In this document: positions 14,647 to 25,158 of the stretch, one piece after another
Layout of the letters: each line of letters starts with the position of its first letter
How positions within the stretch are numbered: position 1 is the first letter of the stretch
DNA from: Umbelopsis ramanniana AG
Taxonomy: Eukaryota; Mucoromycota; Umbelopsidomycetes; Umbelopsidales; Umbelopsidaceae
DNA length: 64,000 nucleotides
Direction: 5' to 3'
Assembly (NCBI RefSeq): GCF_025399195.1
Contig: NW_026252105.1
Coordinates: 248,001-312,000 of the forward strand
Notes under the pieces: model-generated
Database searches by the model: none
What the model was told of the DNA's origin: nothing
The model's input: only the letters and a program-made list of their open reading frames with translations
Made by a program: the position numbers and the translations under genes

Positions 14647-15435
14647 ATGACTACCAACAACAACTCGTCTGTCTCTAGCTTTCTCTTGGACCCATGGTCC
14701 CCTATCAAGATCGCGTTGCCCTCCGTAGCCATCCAAGCTGTCTTGCATTACACTGTGCTTGAAAAGCTCCCCATACGCACCTTGACATTATGGCTCTCGC
14801 TCGTCAACACGTACGTATAAAAAGACCCTCCAAGGAGAGTGAAAGATTCGATGCTAACTAGCTGTTGCATTCTAGATACTGGTTTGCATCCACTCTTAAC
14901 CAGAGCTTCTTGGATACTCCGATTACTCTCCTTTCCTCTTCAGATGACAAGGTGCACTCCGCCAACGTTGGTAGACTCATCTTCAACTGGTTGAACAAGC
15001 TGGAGGTAAGATTTTGAAACACGGGCTATTTTCAAGTGGGGGTTGGTAAACTGCAGCGTAAAACGAAAAGAAAAATATTCGCGTGCTAGTCAGCCAAAAC
15101 TCTTTCCAAAACCCATGTCATATTAAAAAAATTTCTTGTAGATCGCCGTCAGCGTCGTTAGTTTGGACTTGTACTGTGTCTGGAGACAAAAGATCATTGA
15201 TCGCGGTGGTTTTATCGACAAGGTCTTGGTGGCCACCACCCTTCTCCCCCCTGCTATTGTCTTGTTGCAAAGCAGCTATTTGCTTCCTACTCTCAACAAG
15301 CGAGCTGATAAGATGATCAAGGGACTCCCATTGGAACCCTCTTCCGTTCACAAGCAGTACATCGGATTTGAGGTCGTCAAGGTCGTTGGCCTCGCTGTTG
15401 CAGGTCTTCGTTTCGGCAAGCTCCTTACTCATTAA
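14647..15435 (+). CDS. Small multi-pass membrane protein of unknown function
   Basis: Three exons, 14647-14810, 14876-15005 and 15142-15435, join in frame to about 195 residues starting MTTNNNSSVSSFLLDPW. Hydrophobic segments lie near residues 20-40 (IKIALPSVAIQAVLHYTVL), 98-112, 125-147 (VLVATTLLPPAIVLLQSSYL) and the C terminus (VVKVVGLAVAGLRFG), suggesting three or four membrane passes. I do not recognise the family. Codon use looks like that of a well-expressed gene (many C-ending codons), and the introns have good GTACGT and GTAAG donors and a GCTAAC branch site, so this is unlikely to be a chance frame. It lies between the chitin synthase-like gene and uL29m, all on the plus strand, with no obvious functional link. 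Confidence 0.75.
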
Positions 15436-15795
15436 AGCTCTCTCTCTCTGTTTCTTACTTATCACTTGGTTCTGATCTATGATAGTGATAAATGTGTTAT
15501 TCTAATCACCAGAACAAAACAAATCCATAACCAAAAATAAAAAAAAGAACTCTATGGTTTCTCAAATGCAAAACGCTTGTTTTTTTGATTTCCTTGGTCA
15601 AAAACCCACCACCATTCATGCAGTCAGGCCAGCCACAGATTTTTTATCTGACAAAATTTCAACTTTGGTCGTGTCTCGTGACGCAGTGACTTTTTCTTTT
15701 TTTCCAAAGCTATTCAATTTTTTGTTTTGTGACGGGCAGGCACACACACAGACAACATTTCTGAAATCTCTCTTGTAATTATATAACCACTCGCC
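15436..15795. other. Intergenic spacer with the promoter of the uL29m gene
   Basis: A CT-rich run directly after the stop, then A-rich and T-rich stretches up to the uL29m start at 15796. No open frame with coding character and no RNA gene was seen. Confidence 0.45.
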
Positions 15796-16500
15796 ATGTC
15801 CCGCCTATTACAACGAGTAGCTAGCTCTATTTTCAAGCAAACACAGCAACTTGGTCAACAGACTCGTCTTGTATCCACACAGCAAAGCTCGGCACCAAAA
15901 GGTCTGCAACAATTCTTCGAGAATGGTGCCAGCCTTCCTGAACAAACTTGGACAGGTAAGAGCACGAGGACAAGGGGTGCAGTGGAAAAATAAAAAGTGG
16001 AAAGGAGAGAGAAAAAACAATCTACGGCTCCCACGACGTACACAACAAGAACGAAATTCTGCAAGCCTTGTTTTCGGAACAATGGCTATAAGCATCACGA
16101 CATGGTGGCATTCCTCACCGTAGCGATGGTTAACTGATCTGATATTATTTGTTGCAGGTCGCTCTTGGAAAGCAAGCGAACTTCGATTAAAGTCGTTTGA
16201 CGATTTACACAAGCTTTGGTATGTGTTACTTAAGGAGCGCAACGTCTTAGCCACACAACGAGAGGAAGCAAGGCGATTAGGTATTGACAAGAGCACATGG
16301 ACCAATGCGGGGAGAGTCAGAAAGGTAAGTTATACAATAGTACAAAATATATTAGATGGCTTTTTTTTATTATTTTCTCACTTGCATATTGACTTTTTCT
16401 ACACTAGTGCAAAAAATCAATGGCTCGTATCAAGTTTGTATTGAATGAACGACAAAAGGCTTATGAAGAAGCAGCACGACTTAGCAATGGATCTGTCTGA
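15796..16500 (+). CDS. MRPL4: Mitochondrial large-subunit ribosomal protein uL29m (MRP-L47 family)
   Basis: Exons 15796-15955, 16158-16324 and 16408-16500 give about 139 residues. The N terminus ([15 protein letters not shown]...) is basic and amphipathic, a typical mitochondrial targeting sequence. The conserved core begins [30 protein letters not shown] and continues with REEARRLGI and the last-exon motif [17 protein letters not shown], all characteristic of the MRP-L47/uL29 family. The protein binds 23S-type rRNA near the peptide exit tunnel of the mitoribosome. It is shorter than yeast Mrpl4 but contains the whole uL29 core. The first intron is unusually long for this window (202 bp). The function is firmly predicted from the core; the exact cleavage site of the targeting peptide is not visible. 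Confidence 0.88.
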
Positions 16501-16824
16501 AACTCCCAAGCTTTAGAAATGAAAAAGAGAAAGCGTATAGAGGTTGGGGTTGTTTTGAGCTTCCCATATTCAGCATAGACGAGCTTAAAGTACCTTGTGC
16601 TTCACACTCAACCCGATGACCGAGCTGGCTCAATTTGGTAGAACCTGGTTAACAAAATAAACATGATTAATGTATTGGACTCTTTTCTTCTTTTTTTTTT
16701 CTAACTTTCTTTGCTTTTATATTTCCTCTATTTCTTACGCTTCCTTTTCTCTATTTCTTTTTTAACCTTCTTATCCTTGGTTTCCACCATTGAAACCACT
16801 TGAAAATAATCATCATATCATATT
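16501..16824. other. Intergenic spacer ahead of the kinase gene
   Basis: Contains the uL29m 3' end (AATAAA-like signal in aaaataaacatg near 16655) and a very T/C-rich stretch at 16680-16770, which is probably the core promoter of the following kinase gene. No coding frame was seen. Confidence 0.5.
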
Positions 16825-18844
16825 ATGGGGATGGCCTGCACTTCTCGTCCACATATTTTGGATGCCGGAAAGCATTCCGAATCATGGTCATTTATGTCAC
16901 ACCACAAGCTTCCGGCTATTGTCACTTCTAAACACTGCCTGTTACCGCGACCAAAGTCAGCAACCACCACGCAGGTAACCAAGGAAGACATCAGACATGC
17001 TGAATCTCCACGAAGACCTCGTATGAATACGTTCTTCAGCTACTATTCTGCAGAAGAAGCAGCTCAAGACCGCCTGCAGAAATTCGCTGGTGTCACCCCC
17101 TCACTATCATCGTCTGCCATTCTTGTACGGCCAAACGATCATGACCGACATAGAAGAAGAGTGTCGTCTCAGACCAATCTCATAGAACGTCGAATGTCAA
17201 CTGGAAAGCCTCTATCGTCTGTGAACGAAGATGATGTGCCTGTGTTCAGTGTCAATATTCATGACTACGAATTGCATTCTCCAATAGGTCGGTGCTTGAA
17301 AATTTTGGGGTGGTGGGTTGGGGGAAGTTAAGACTCGATTTCCTAACGAAATTCTCGCTTTCCATTAGGCTATGGTGCAACTGCAACCGTCACTTTGGCA
17401 ACCTATCGTAAATACTACCAAGTTGCGATTAAGATGGTTGATATGGACCAGTTCGAGCAATCTCAAATCGATGAGTTGCGCAGAGAGATTCAGATCATGA
17501 GCCTGTGTCGCCATGATAACGTTTTGCCTATTCATCGTAGCTTTATGCATGATAGTAAGCTGTGCATCGTCACGCCGGTCATGACCGCAGGTGAGTTAAA
17601 CCGATCTTTTTCCCCCCATCATTAGAAAATGCCGTCTCTGCTACTCTACTTTAATCCTAATTAGTGTTAACCGCAACTAATTTATTTTTTATCTAGGCTC
17701 GTGCCATGATGTCTTGAGAAAATACAGAAAGGGATTAGAAGAGCCTGTCATTGCCTGTATCATCAAGCAAGCTCTTCGTGGGCTATGCTATCTTCATAGG
17801 AACAATCTGATCCATCGTGATGTTAAGGCTGCCAATCTACTCATCAACCGCGAAACAGGCAACGTTCGGCTTGCCGATTTTGGTGTCAGTGGTAGTCTCC
17901 TAGAGTGTGAGAGTCGTAGACTTCGCAATTCCTTTGTTGGCACACCTGCATGGATGGCACCGGTGAGTATCAATATTTTCTCTTTCTTTCTCTTGCAAAT
18001 GGTCTCACAAACTCACTATTCTTTCTCGATGTCGTCATAGGAAATCGTGGATGGCAATGGGTATGATCACCAGGTCGATATCTGGTCGTTAGCAATTACT
18101 GCTCTGGAACTTGCCTATGGTCACGCTCCAAACTCAAAGTATTCCCCCATGAAAGTATTAATATCTACTTTGCGTGATGCGCCACCCATCCTGGACCCCA
18201 CCCAATGCAGCCATGAATATACCTCTTGTTTTGCTCAATTTGTTCAATTGTGTCTTAACAAGGATCCACTAATGCGACCCAGTGCATTTGAATTGATGAA
18301 ACATCCATTCATTACCAGGGCTCCTCCGCCTGAGTATCTTGTAAACAACATCCGCATGTACAATATCAAAGAACTCCAAGCTCGTTCAAAAGATGGTAAG
18401 AACCTCGGCAGCAATTTGCCCCCCTTTTTTTTTTGTGTTGACCTTCCATTTTCATATACTAAATGCAGTTGTACAGAATTTCGCGAAAAGAAAAGGCAAT
18501 TCGATATGATGCTTTTGGACCCTTGGGAATTCCCTACTACCCTATCTTCACGACCCTCTGAATTCTACATTCATGATAAATGTGATTCCCTGGATGAGCA
18601 GTCTGTAGTGGCTATAACACCACCCAGCACCCCACCTCGTTCTACATCGTCTACATCGTCTCAATTTGAATTGTCGGATGAGTCGTTTCAACAACAACGT
18701 CGACGAGCACGCCCCATGTCTGAAAACCTTTCAGATCGTAAGTTCCATGTCAATTCAGGAACCGATGATACCACTGACGACGAACGCTATCATATCAGTC
18801 GTCGCGGCCGCTTTGTTATCACATCTGAAGTTGCCTATAGGTGA
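16825..18844 (+). CDS. STE20-type protein kinase, FRAY/OSR1-like
   Basis: Exons 16825-17287, 17369-17590, 17697-17962, 18041-18395 and 18477-18844 give about 557 residues. An N-terminal polar extension of about 145 residues precedes the kinase domain. The ATP-binding loop is GYGATATV (155-162), the catalytic lysine is in QVAIK (Lys176), the catalytic loop is HRDVKAAN (Asp270), DFG is at 289-291, and the activation segment ends GTPAWMAPE. The motifs GYDHQVDIWSLAITALELA and YSPMKVLISTL closely match the FRAY/OSR1/SPAK branch. The domain should phosphorylate Ser/Thr targets, but fungal substrates are not indicated here. A separate C-terminal OSR1 docking domain is not obvious; the tail holds only a short SRRGRF motif. 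The last intron has two nearby acceptors (18466-18468 and 18474-18476); only the second keeps the frame. A GTAAGT at 18738 could allow a different C terminus ending at 19040. Confidence 0.85.
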
Positions 18845-20884
18845 CCACGACACGACCGATATCCCTGTCTATACCCCTGTAATTTATTCTGTTCAAAAAT
18901 CACCCAAAAAAATCAAACGAAGAAGTATCGTATCAAAATCAACTAGTTTTAATGCCAAAAGGGACACCGAAAAAGTTTTTCACTCAATACCATCAGTACA
19001 CAACAAAAAGGAACAAAAAAAGAAGCTGTCGACTCAATGAGTTACCTACTTTTACAGAAAAATATTTCACAACGTCAAATCTCTTCATATACATACTCAT
19101 ATATTATATCCTTTGACTTTTTCTCTTATTATATATACCATAAAATATGTCAGTAAACATCTCTATAGAATCTGTATATAAGCTGGATGTGATCCAAATG
19201 GTTCAGATGAATGGGTCGGTATGGGCTACACCTTGTTGCTGATTTGGGGACCTCTGCCACTCGTAAGCATCTATAGATGTCAATTGCCATGAGGAAGGTT
19301 TCATCGACGTGGTTCGAATATAGGTCATGAAATGATCAGTCAGTGCTGTCGATCATAATCTGTGGGTTGCTGCATTGTTTGTTTACATACCTGCGTCTAC
19401 AGGGCCTCTGCTGCTTTGGGCATTTGTTTCCTCACTGTTTGAAATGTATGTTGATGGATGACCCAACCTTGATTTCGTTTACAGGTGTGAAGCGGAGGCG
19501 ATCGCCAGTCCGGCAAGACGCCATTTCACAAAAGCTTCGCTACGATCCATGGCGACGCAAGTCCTACATAGAAATCACAAAACCCACTATAGTCCAAATA
19601 CCAATAGTTTATGAATACACCCAAACTTTGCAACAAAAAAAAAATTAACGTTTCCACATTTCGCCCTTAATATTGTTTCTTTGTATCGTCCGTAAACTTG
19701 GGATATCTGCACTGCATGGTCATTAGTATCGCCCCTTGACGCGTGACCAACACACATTGCGGGAAAAAAATATTGTTCAGTTCACTCGGTTGATGGGCGT
19801 TCGGTTCAATGACTACACTTACGGAAGGTTAGACGGGATCAATGTACGCTTTCCTGTTAGACTTTTACCGGGTGAGGTAAGATTCACATCGAGATGCTAT
19901 TTAGAGTTGGGCTCGTACACCTTATTTTTTTTTTTTTCGCGAAGGATCCCAACTCCGGTCGTCTTCTGACGAGCCTTACGATAGGACAAATAATGACATG
20001 TCATTGTTTACATATAGCATCGATGTGCGTAAAGGGCCACATAGAGTAAAAAAGATAGATCAGCAACCCCATTGTATCAACGTGCTATCCTGGTGTACAT
20101 AATGCACACTCGGTCAGAATTATAACCGTCAATGAAACAAATTAGCTTTAGATAGCATGAACCCAAAACGAACTTCGAGAGATGACGATTTCATTTGTCC
20201 TGCACACGAGGAACGTTAGTTCGGAAAGAGTTTAGCAGGCGGCGAGGCGAAAAGTTTAGCGCATAAAAATGGTGGCGATATCATAACCGACGTTACAATA
20301 ACGTTAACGATTCGACATCGGATCGAAGACATCTGTTTTGGGACGTTCCAACCATCAACTTTCGCTGCTGCCCAAATTGCAAGACGTAAAGCATGTAAAC
20401 TTTAGTGTCGATGGGTTTTTTCTCAACCATCGTATCTTCGCTGTATCCCATTTCTTGGTACGACGACATCTAACTTTGACATATATGGCGCTCGACAAGT
20501 TACACCGTTAACGAGGTCAGCCAGCTTATTTCTTGTGACACAGAAATTAGAACTATCGTGATATTGCCACCATGAGAACGCTATGCCTCAGCTACGTCAT
20601 TTCCAAGTAGTACTGCATACCTCTTTCCCTTGGAAACATAGGCTAGGATCCTTATGTGAATTGGATATAGGTTGACATAAACAAATTGTATGAAAAAAAT
20701 TTCGAATATAGAAAATGAGGGGAAGGCAGGGGTAGGCTAAAAGACAACAGACTATGACAGTTTGTATGCTGCTGATAGTACTTTTTGCACAGATCAGCTA
20801 AGAAGTAAAAAAATATTCGTAGCGGAAGAGTTTTATTCACATCATATACTGAATTAGTGCTACATGCCACACATCTTTTGTTGG
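18845..20884. other. 2.0-kb gene-free region, one doubtful small exon
   Basis: An open frame continues from about 18841 to 19040 and could be an alternative last exon of the kinase. A second frame at 19484-19648 follows a good acceptor (gtttacag) and reads KRRRSPVRQDAISQKLRYDP..., but no partner exon was found. The rest, 19650-20884, shows only short frames and several T-rich runs. It also holds the 3' flank of the minus-strand peptidase gene. No repeat or RNA gene was recognised. Confidence 0.35.
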
Positions 20885-22694
20885 TTACTGCATACGACGT
20901 TGAGCAGAATGTACCGCATCAGCAAGGACGGAAAGGTCTTGATAAGTAAGGCCATTATCGCTAAAGCTCTGTAGTGAAGGGATGAGCTCGAAGGGCTGAT
21001 CTTCCATAGGACATTCAGAGCCCTTCTCAGGCAACTTGCCATCCACAAAGTAGTCCCTTATCACTTTGGAGGTGCATTTACTTGGCTGTCCGAAACTACA
21101 ATGACCCCAACCATGATGCTTATGGAACACACCACTCCCTTCCATGAGAACTTCCAGAGCTTCAGCACTTTCAGCAGGTGTAATGGGATCACCTGTAACG
21201 CCAACAAGAAGGACTTTGTTTTTGGTCTTGTGGTTCCATAGTCCATCATATCGTTCAGAAGGTACGACTTCCCAATACAGACATTGCAGCATCTCTGTCC
21301 CCAAGAGACCGGCAGCCAAAGGAGACACATCAGAGGCTTCTTCAACTCCCTTCAAAAAGCTCTTGGCATCAGGGTGCTTGTCATGGCTACTATCGATACA
21401 AAAAACAGGTGTGGCACCTATGGAGTATTTCTCAACCAAGGGACATCGTTCGTCTTCTTTTTGATTTATAATGTTGTACAATCCGTTACCTGTTGAAGAT
21501 TGAATAGCCTCAGCAAAGGCTTTGGCCATAGCGGGCCATTGAGCCACTTTGTACAGCGACAAAAAGAAAGCGTTGGCTACATCAATCTGTAAGACGACAT
21601 CTTGTGGTGAAACGTTGCTTAACAACAATGGGTGGTTAATGAGATGGTTGAGATAATATCGAATCGTAGGTGCTACGTAGTGTTTGCCGTCAAAGGCGAG
21701 AGCTAAGTCACGGTGAGCCAACGCACATTTCTCTGGTCCTGCTGCCTCACAAGCTGCTCCAAACTCGTCAATACCATCTTCGGTATGGACCAGCGATGCC
21801 TTAATCCACTCGATAATATCTCCAGAAAATTGTCTAGGGTCGGTTATGCCATCCAAGATAACGCGACCAACGCGATCTGGGAACATATTGATATAGGTGG
21901 CGCCAAGAAAAGTTCCGTAGCTGAAGCCCCAGTAGTTCGTTAGTTCTTGACCGAATGCATCACGAAGGGCATCAAGGTCTCTCGCAACTGAAGCAGTCGA
22001 CACGTAAGGTAAGAAGTCGCTTTTGGAAATACATTGCTTTGCTTGGGCCTCCAAAAAAGCTGCATGGTTCGCTGGGTTGTCACCTGGACTGAGCATCGTT
22101 CGTCGGTTGGCCGTGAAGAACTTACTCTCGGTTCCATCGTCAAAGCATCGAATCGTGTTGCTTTCGCCCATTCCACGTGGATCAAACCCAATGATGTCGT
22201 AATAGCCGTCGCCGTGCTTGGATAGAATCTCCCCAGCTTTGAGTACCAAACCAACGCCCGAGCCACCAGGGCCGCCAGGGTTGACGAACAGAACTCCCTT
22301 CGATGCACTTTTCGTTGCTTTTAATCTGATAAGAGCCAAGTTGAACTTGTCACTGCTGCTATTTCTATAGTCGATGGGCACGGCGAAAGTCGAGCATTCG
22401 TATTTGTCGTAACACTTTCTCCAAGTGAAGTTGCCTTCCTTATACCCAGCATCAACAGGTTGCGCGACCTAGGAAGAAGGAGAGTTATGCATGATAATAT
22501 TGTATTTTTACATCCATGTAATGACGCCAAGGGACTGTCTGCTGTACCTGAGGGATACTGAGATCGACTGCGGTACCCAAAAAGTAGGCACACGCTCCAG
22601 TGAAGATAGCAGCTGATAGTATGGTGCGTACTGTCCGCTTCGTTGAGCCTGGATGATGGTAAACAATAGCATGATCAATTTGTTGCTTTTCCAT
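20885..22694 (-). CDS. TAP-like alpha/beta-hydrolase serine peptidase, copy 1
   Basis: Two exons, 22694-22548 and 22468-20885 (79-bp intron), give about 576 residues. It resembles tripeptidyl aminopeptidases of the alpha/beta-hydrolase fold with a TAP-like C-terminal domain, which release short peptides from protein N termini. Visible parts are the oxyanion-region loop NPGGPGGSG, GFDPRGMGES, the nucleophile elbow GFSYGT, the acid in TGDPITP and the histidine in GWGHCS, so the catalytic triad looks complete. The first exon encodes a basic stretch followed by a hydrophobic segment (near residues 23-40), either a signal peptide or a type II membrane anchor, so the enzyme is probably secreted or faces the outside or vacuole. 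It is the most diverged of three tandem paralogues. An upstream motif shared by all three suggests common control. Confidence 0.88.
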
Positions 22695-22817
22695 ATTGTG
22701 AGTGGAAGGACGAGAGGCTGAGTGGAACAAATGCCACAGTCGTATCAATTTGTAGTATCAGATCGCTATAACTCAAAGACTTGTAATGGGAATTTTTTCT
22801 CCATACAGAGTTACTCC

Positions 22818-22884
22818 GCCAAGCTACCGTAAGTGCTTTTGCCAAGGCGATGACATGCCTGCCAAGTAGATACGTTACACGCGA
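22818..22884 (-). promoter_or_regulatory. Shared upstream element of TAP copy 1 (GCCAAG boxes plus GTTACACGCGA)
   Basis: The plus strand has GCCAAG at 22818, 22841 and 22861, followed by GTTACACGCGA at 22874-22884, about 180 bp before the start. The same 11-mer stands upstream of the other two copies. GCCARG is the core site of the fungal pH regulator PacC/Rim101, so pH control is a reasonable but untested idea. The identity of a factor binding GTTACACGCGA is unknown. Confidence 0.45.
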
Positions 22885-23160
22885 AGTCAACTTTGTTAAA
22901 CCCAAGCCTTCATGTTATGATTGGGAATGGTAGTTACGGTGCCTGATTCTTGTGTTTTATAGCATGTTGAGACGATGAACTGAAGCTTAAGAGAAGAAGT
23001 AAAGCCAACTACAAAGCAGTGGTGGGAACTACCTAACATTGCTAGACTAATTGGAAGAACAGAGAGACTAGCATGAAATATTTTGCTTGCTTGGTCAAGA
23101 TAGGAGAGAAATCACAGTAAGGCTAAAATAAGGTTCATCTACACTGAAGGCTTCATTTCT

Positions 23161-25001
23161 TTACCACATCCGACGTTGAGCTGAGTGCACAGCATCAGCA
23201 AGATCAGAAAGGTCTTGCGAGGTAAGACCACTGTCACCGAAACGTTGTAGAGAAGCAGTGGGTTCAAAAGGCAGGTCTTCCATAGCACATTCGGAGCCTT
23301 TCTCAGGCACCTTCCCATCGACGAGATAATCGCGAATGACCTTGGTGGTGCATTTACTTGGTTGTCCCAAACTGCAGTGACCCCAACCATGATGCTTATG
23401 GAACACGCCACTACCTTCCATGAGATCTTCAAGTTTTGCAGCACTTTCAACGGGCGTAACAGGATCGCCTGTAGCACCGATGAGAAGGACCTTATTTTGT
23501 GTCTTATGGTTCCAAGGTCCAGCAAATCGCTCCGAAGGCTTGACATCCCAGTAAATGCATTGAATCATAGCCGTGCCCCAGAGACGACCAGCCAGTGGAG
23601 ACACTTTCATTGCTTCTTCAAGTCCCTTCATATAACTTTCAAGGTCTGGTTGATCATGATGAGTTCCATCGATACAGAGCACGGGCATGGCAGTCAATGA
23701 ATATTCTTCCACTAGCGGACACCTTTCGTTTTCTTTTTCAACGACGAAGTTATAAAATGCATTTCCAGTGGACGTTTCAATAGTGTCCGAGAAAGCCTTG
23801 GCCACACGCGGCCAAGACGAGACGCTGTACAATGAAGCAAAGAGAGCATTGGCAGCATGTGTTTGCAACACAACCCCTTGCGTTGACGTATTGCTAAACA
23901 ATAATGGATTATTGATCAGATGGTTGAGGTAGTATCGCAGAGTGGGAGCTACGTAGTGTTGACCGTCAAAGGCGAGTGCTTTGTCACGATTTGCTAATGC
24001 GCATTTCTCAGGACCAGCGGCCTCACACGTCGCTCCAAATTCATCAAGACCATCTTCAGTATGGATCAGCGACGTTTTTATCCAATTGACAAGTTCTCCT
24101 GAAAACGTGGTAGGGTCGGTGACGCCATCCAGAATAACGCGACCTACTCGATCTGGAAACATATTGACATAGGTAGCTCCAAGAAACGTTCCATAGCTGA
24201 AGCCCCAGTAGTTCGTTAGTTCTTGGCCAAATGCATCACGAAGGGAATCAATGTCTCTCGCGACTGAAGCAGTCGACACGTAAGGTAAGAAGTCCTTGTT
24301 CTTAGCAATACACTGCTTTGCTTGAGCTTCTAACCAAGCTGCATGATTTGCTACATTGTCACCCGGGCTGAGGTAAGGGTTTCGGTTGGCCAAGAAAAAC
24401 TTGCTCTCAGTTCCATCTTCAAAGCATCGAATGGTGTTACTTGCGCCTACGCCACGCGGGTCAAAGCCAACGATATCGTAATAACCATCGACATGCTTAG
24501 ACAAAATGTCGCCAGCTCGGAGCACGAGATCCACGCCCGAACCTCCGGGGCCACCAGGATTAACAAACAAAGGCCCCTTTGAGGCACATTGAGTTGCCTT
24601 CAATCTGATAAGAGCCAAGTTGAACTTGGCACTGCTGCTATTTTTATAGTCGATAGGCACAGCCAAAGTCGAACATTCGTACTTGTCGTAACATTTTTTC
24701 CAAGTGAAGTTGCCTTCCTTATAACCAATGTTAATGGGATTGGAGATCTATCAATTGAAAACGTAACGAAGAAACGAAAAGATATTTAAGACGTGTAAGT
24801 ATATGAAGCGAGTATTATGGATAACAGTACGTGTTGGAAAGTTATCACATTTACCTCGGGGTTCCCGAGATGGATGCTGGTGCTGAAAAGGTACGCGCAA
24901 GCGCAGGTCAAGGCGGCCGCTGATACGATAGCACGCACCGTCCGTTTCGGTGCAGTTGGAGTATGACTGACGGTATGTTGATCAAGCTGTTGCTTCTCCA
25001 T
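23161..25001 (-). CDS. TAP-like alpha/beta-hydrolase serine peptidase, copy 2
   Basis: Exons 25001-24855 and 24747-23161 (107-bp intron) give about 577 residues. The intron sits at the same place as in copy 1, after codon 49. The first exon has MEKQQLDQH, a basic PKRTVR, and a hydrophobic segment. The mature part carries NPGGPGGSG, GFDPRGVGAS, the nucleophile elbow GFSYGT, TGDPVTP and GWGHCS, so the Ser-Asp-His triad is intact. Conserved cysteines such as KCYDKYEC and EKCAL suit an extracellular or vacuolar protein. Copies 2 and 3 share long identical runs (for example DPTTFSGELVNWIKTSLIHT) that copy 1 lacks, so they arose from a more recent duplication. The 3' end is only 467 bp from the start of copy 1. 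Confidence 0.88.
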
Positions 25002-25119
25002 AGTTTGGTGGGAAAGAGAAGCAGTCGGATAGGGTTTAAATGCGCAGTCCTCGCATATTTATCAATGCGCACCTTGAAATGATTCCCAACCAAATAGGAA
25101 ATATGTTCTGTTCATGGAT

Positions 25120-25158
25120 GCCAAGATGCCTCTTGCCAAGGGTTTGCGTTACACGCGA
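25120..25158 (-). promoter_or_regulatory. Shared upstream element of TAP copy 2
   Basis: GCCAAG occurs at 25120 and 25135 on the plus strand and GTTACACGCGA at 25148-25158, 147 bp before the copy 2 start. Order and spacing of the last GCCAAG box and the 11-mer (7 bp apart) are the same as in copy 1. The match to PacC-type sites is suggestive only. Confidence 0.45.
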
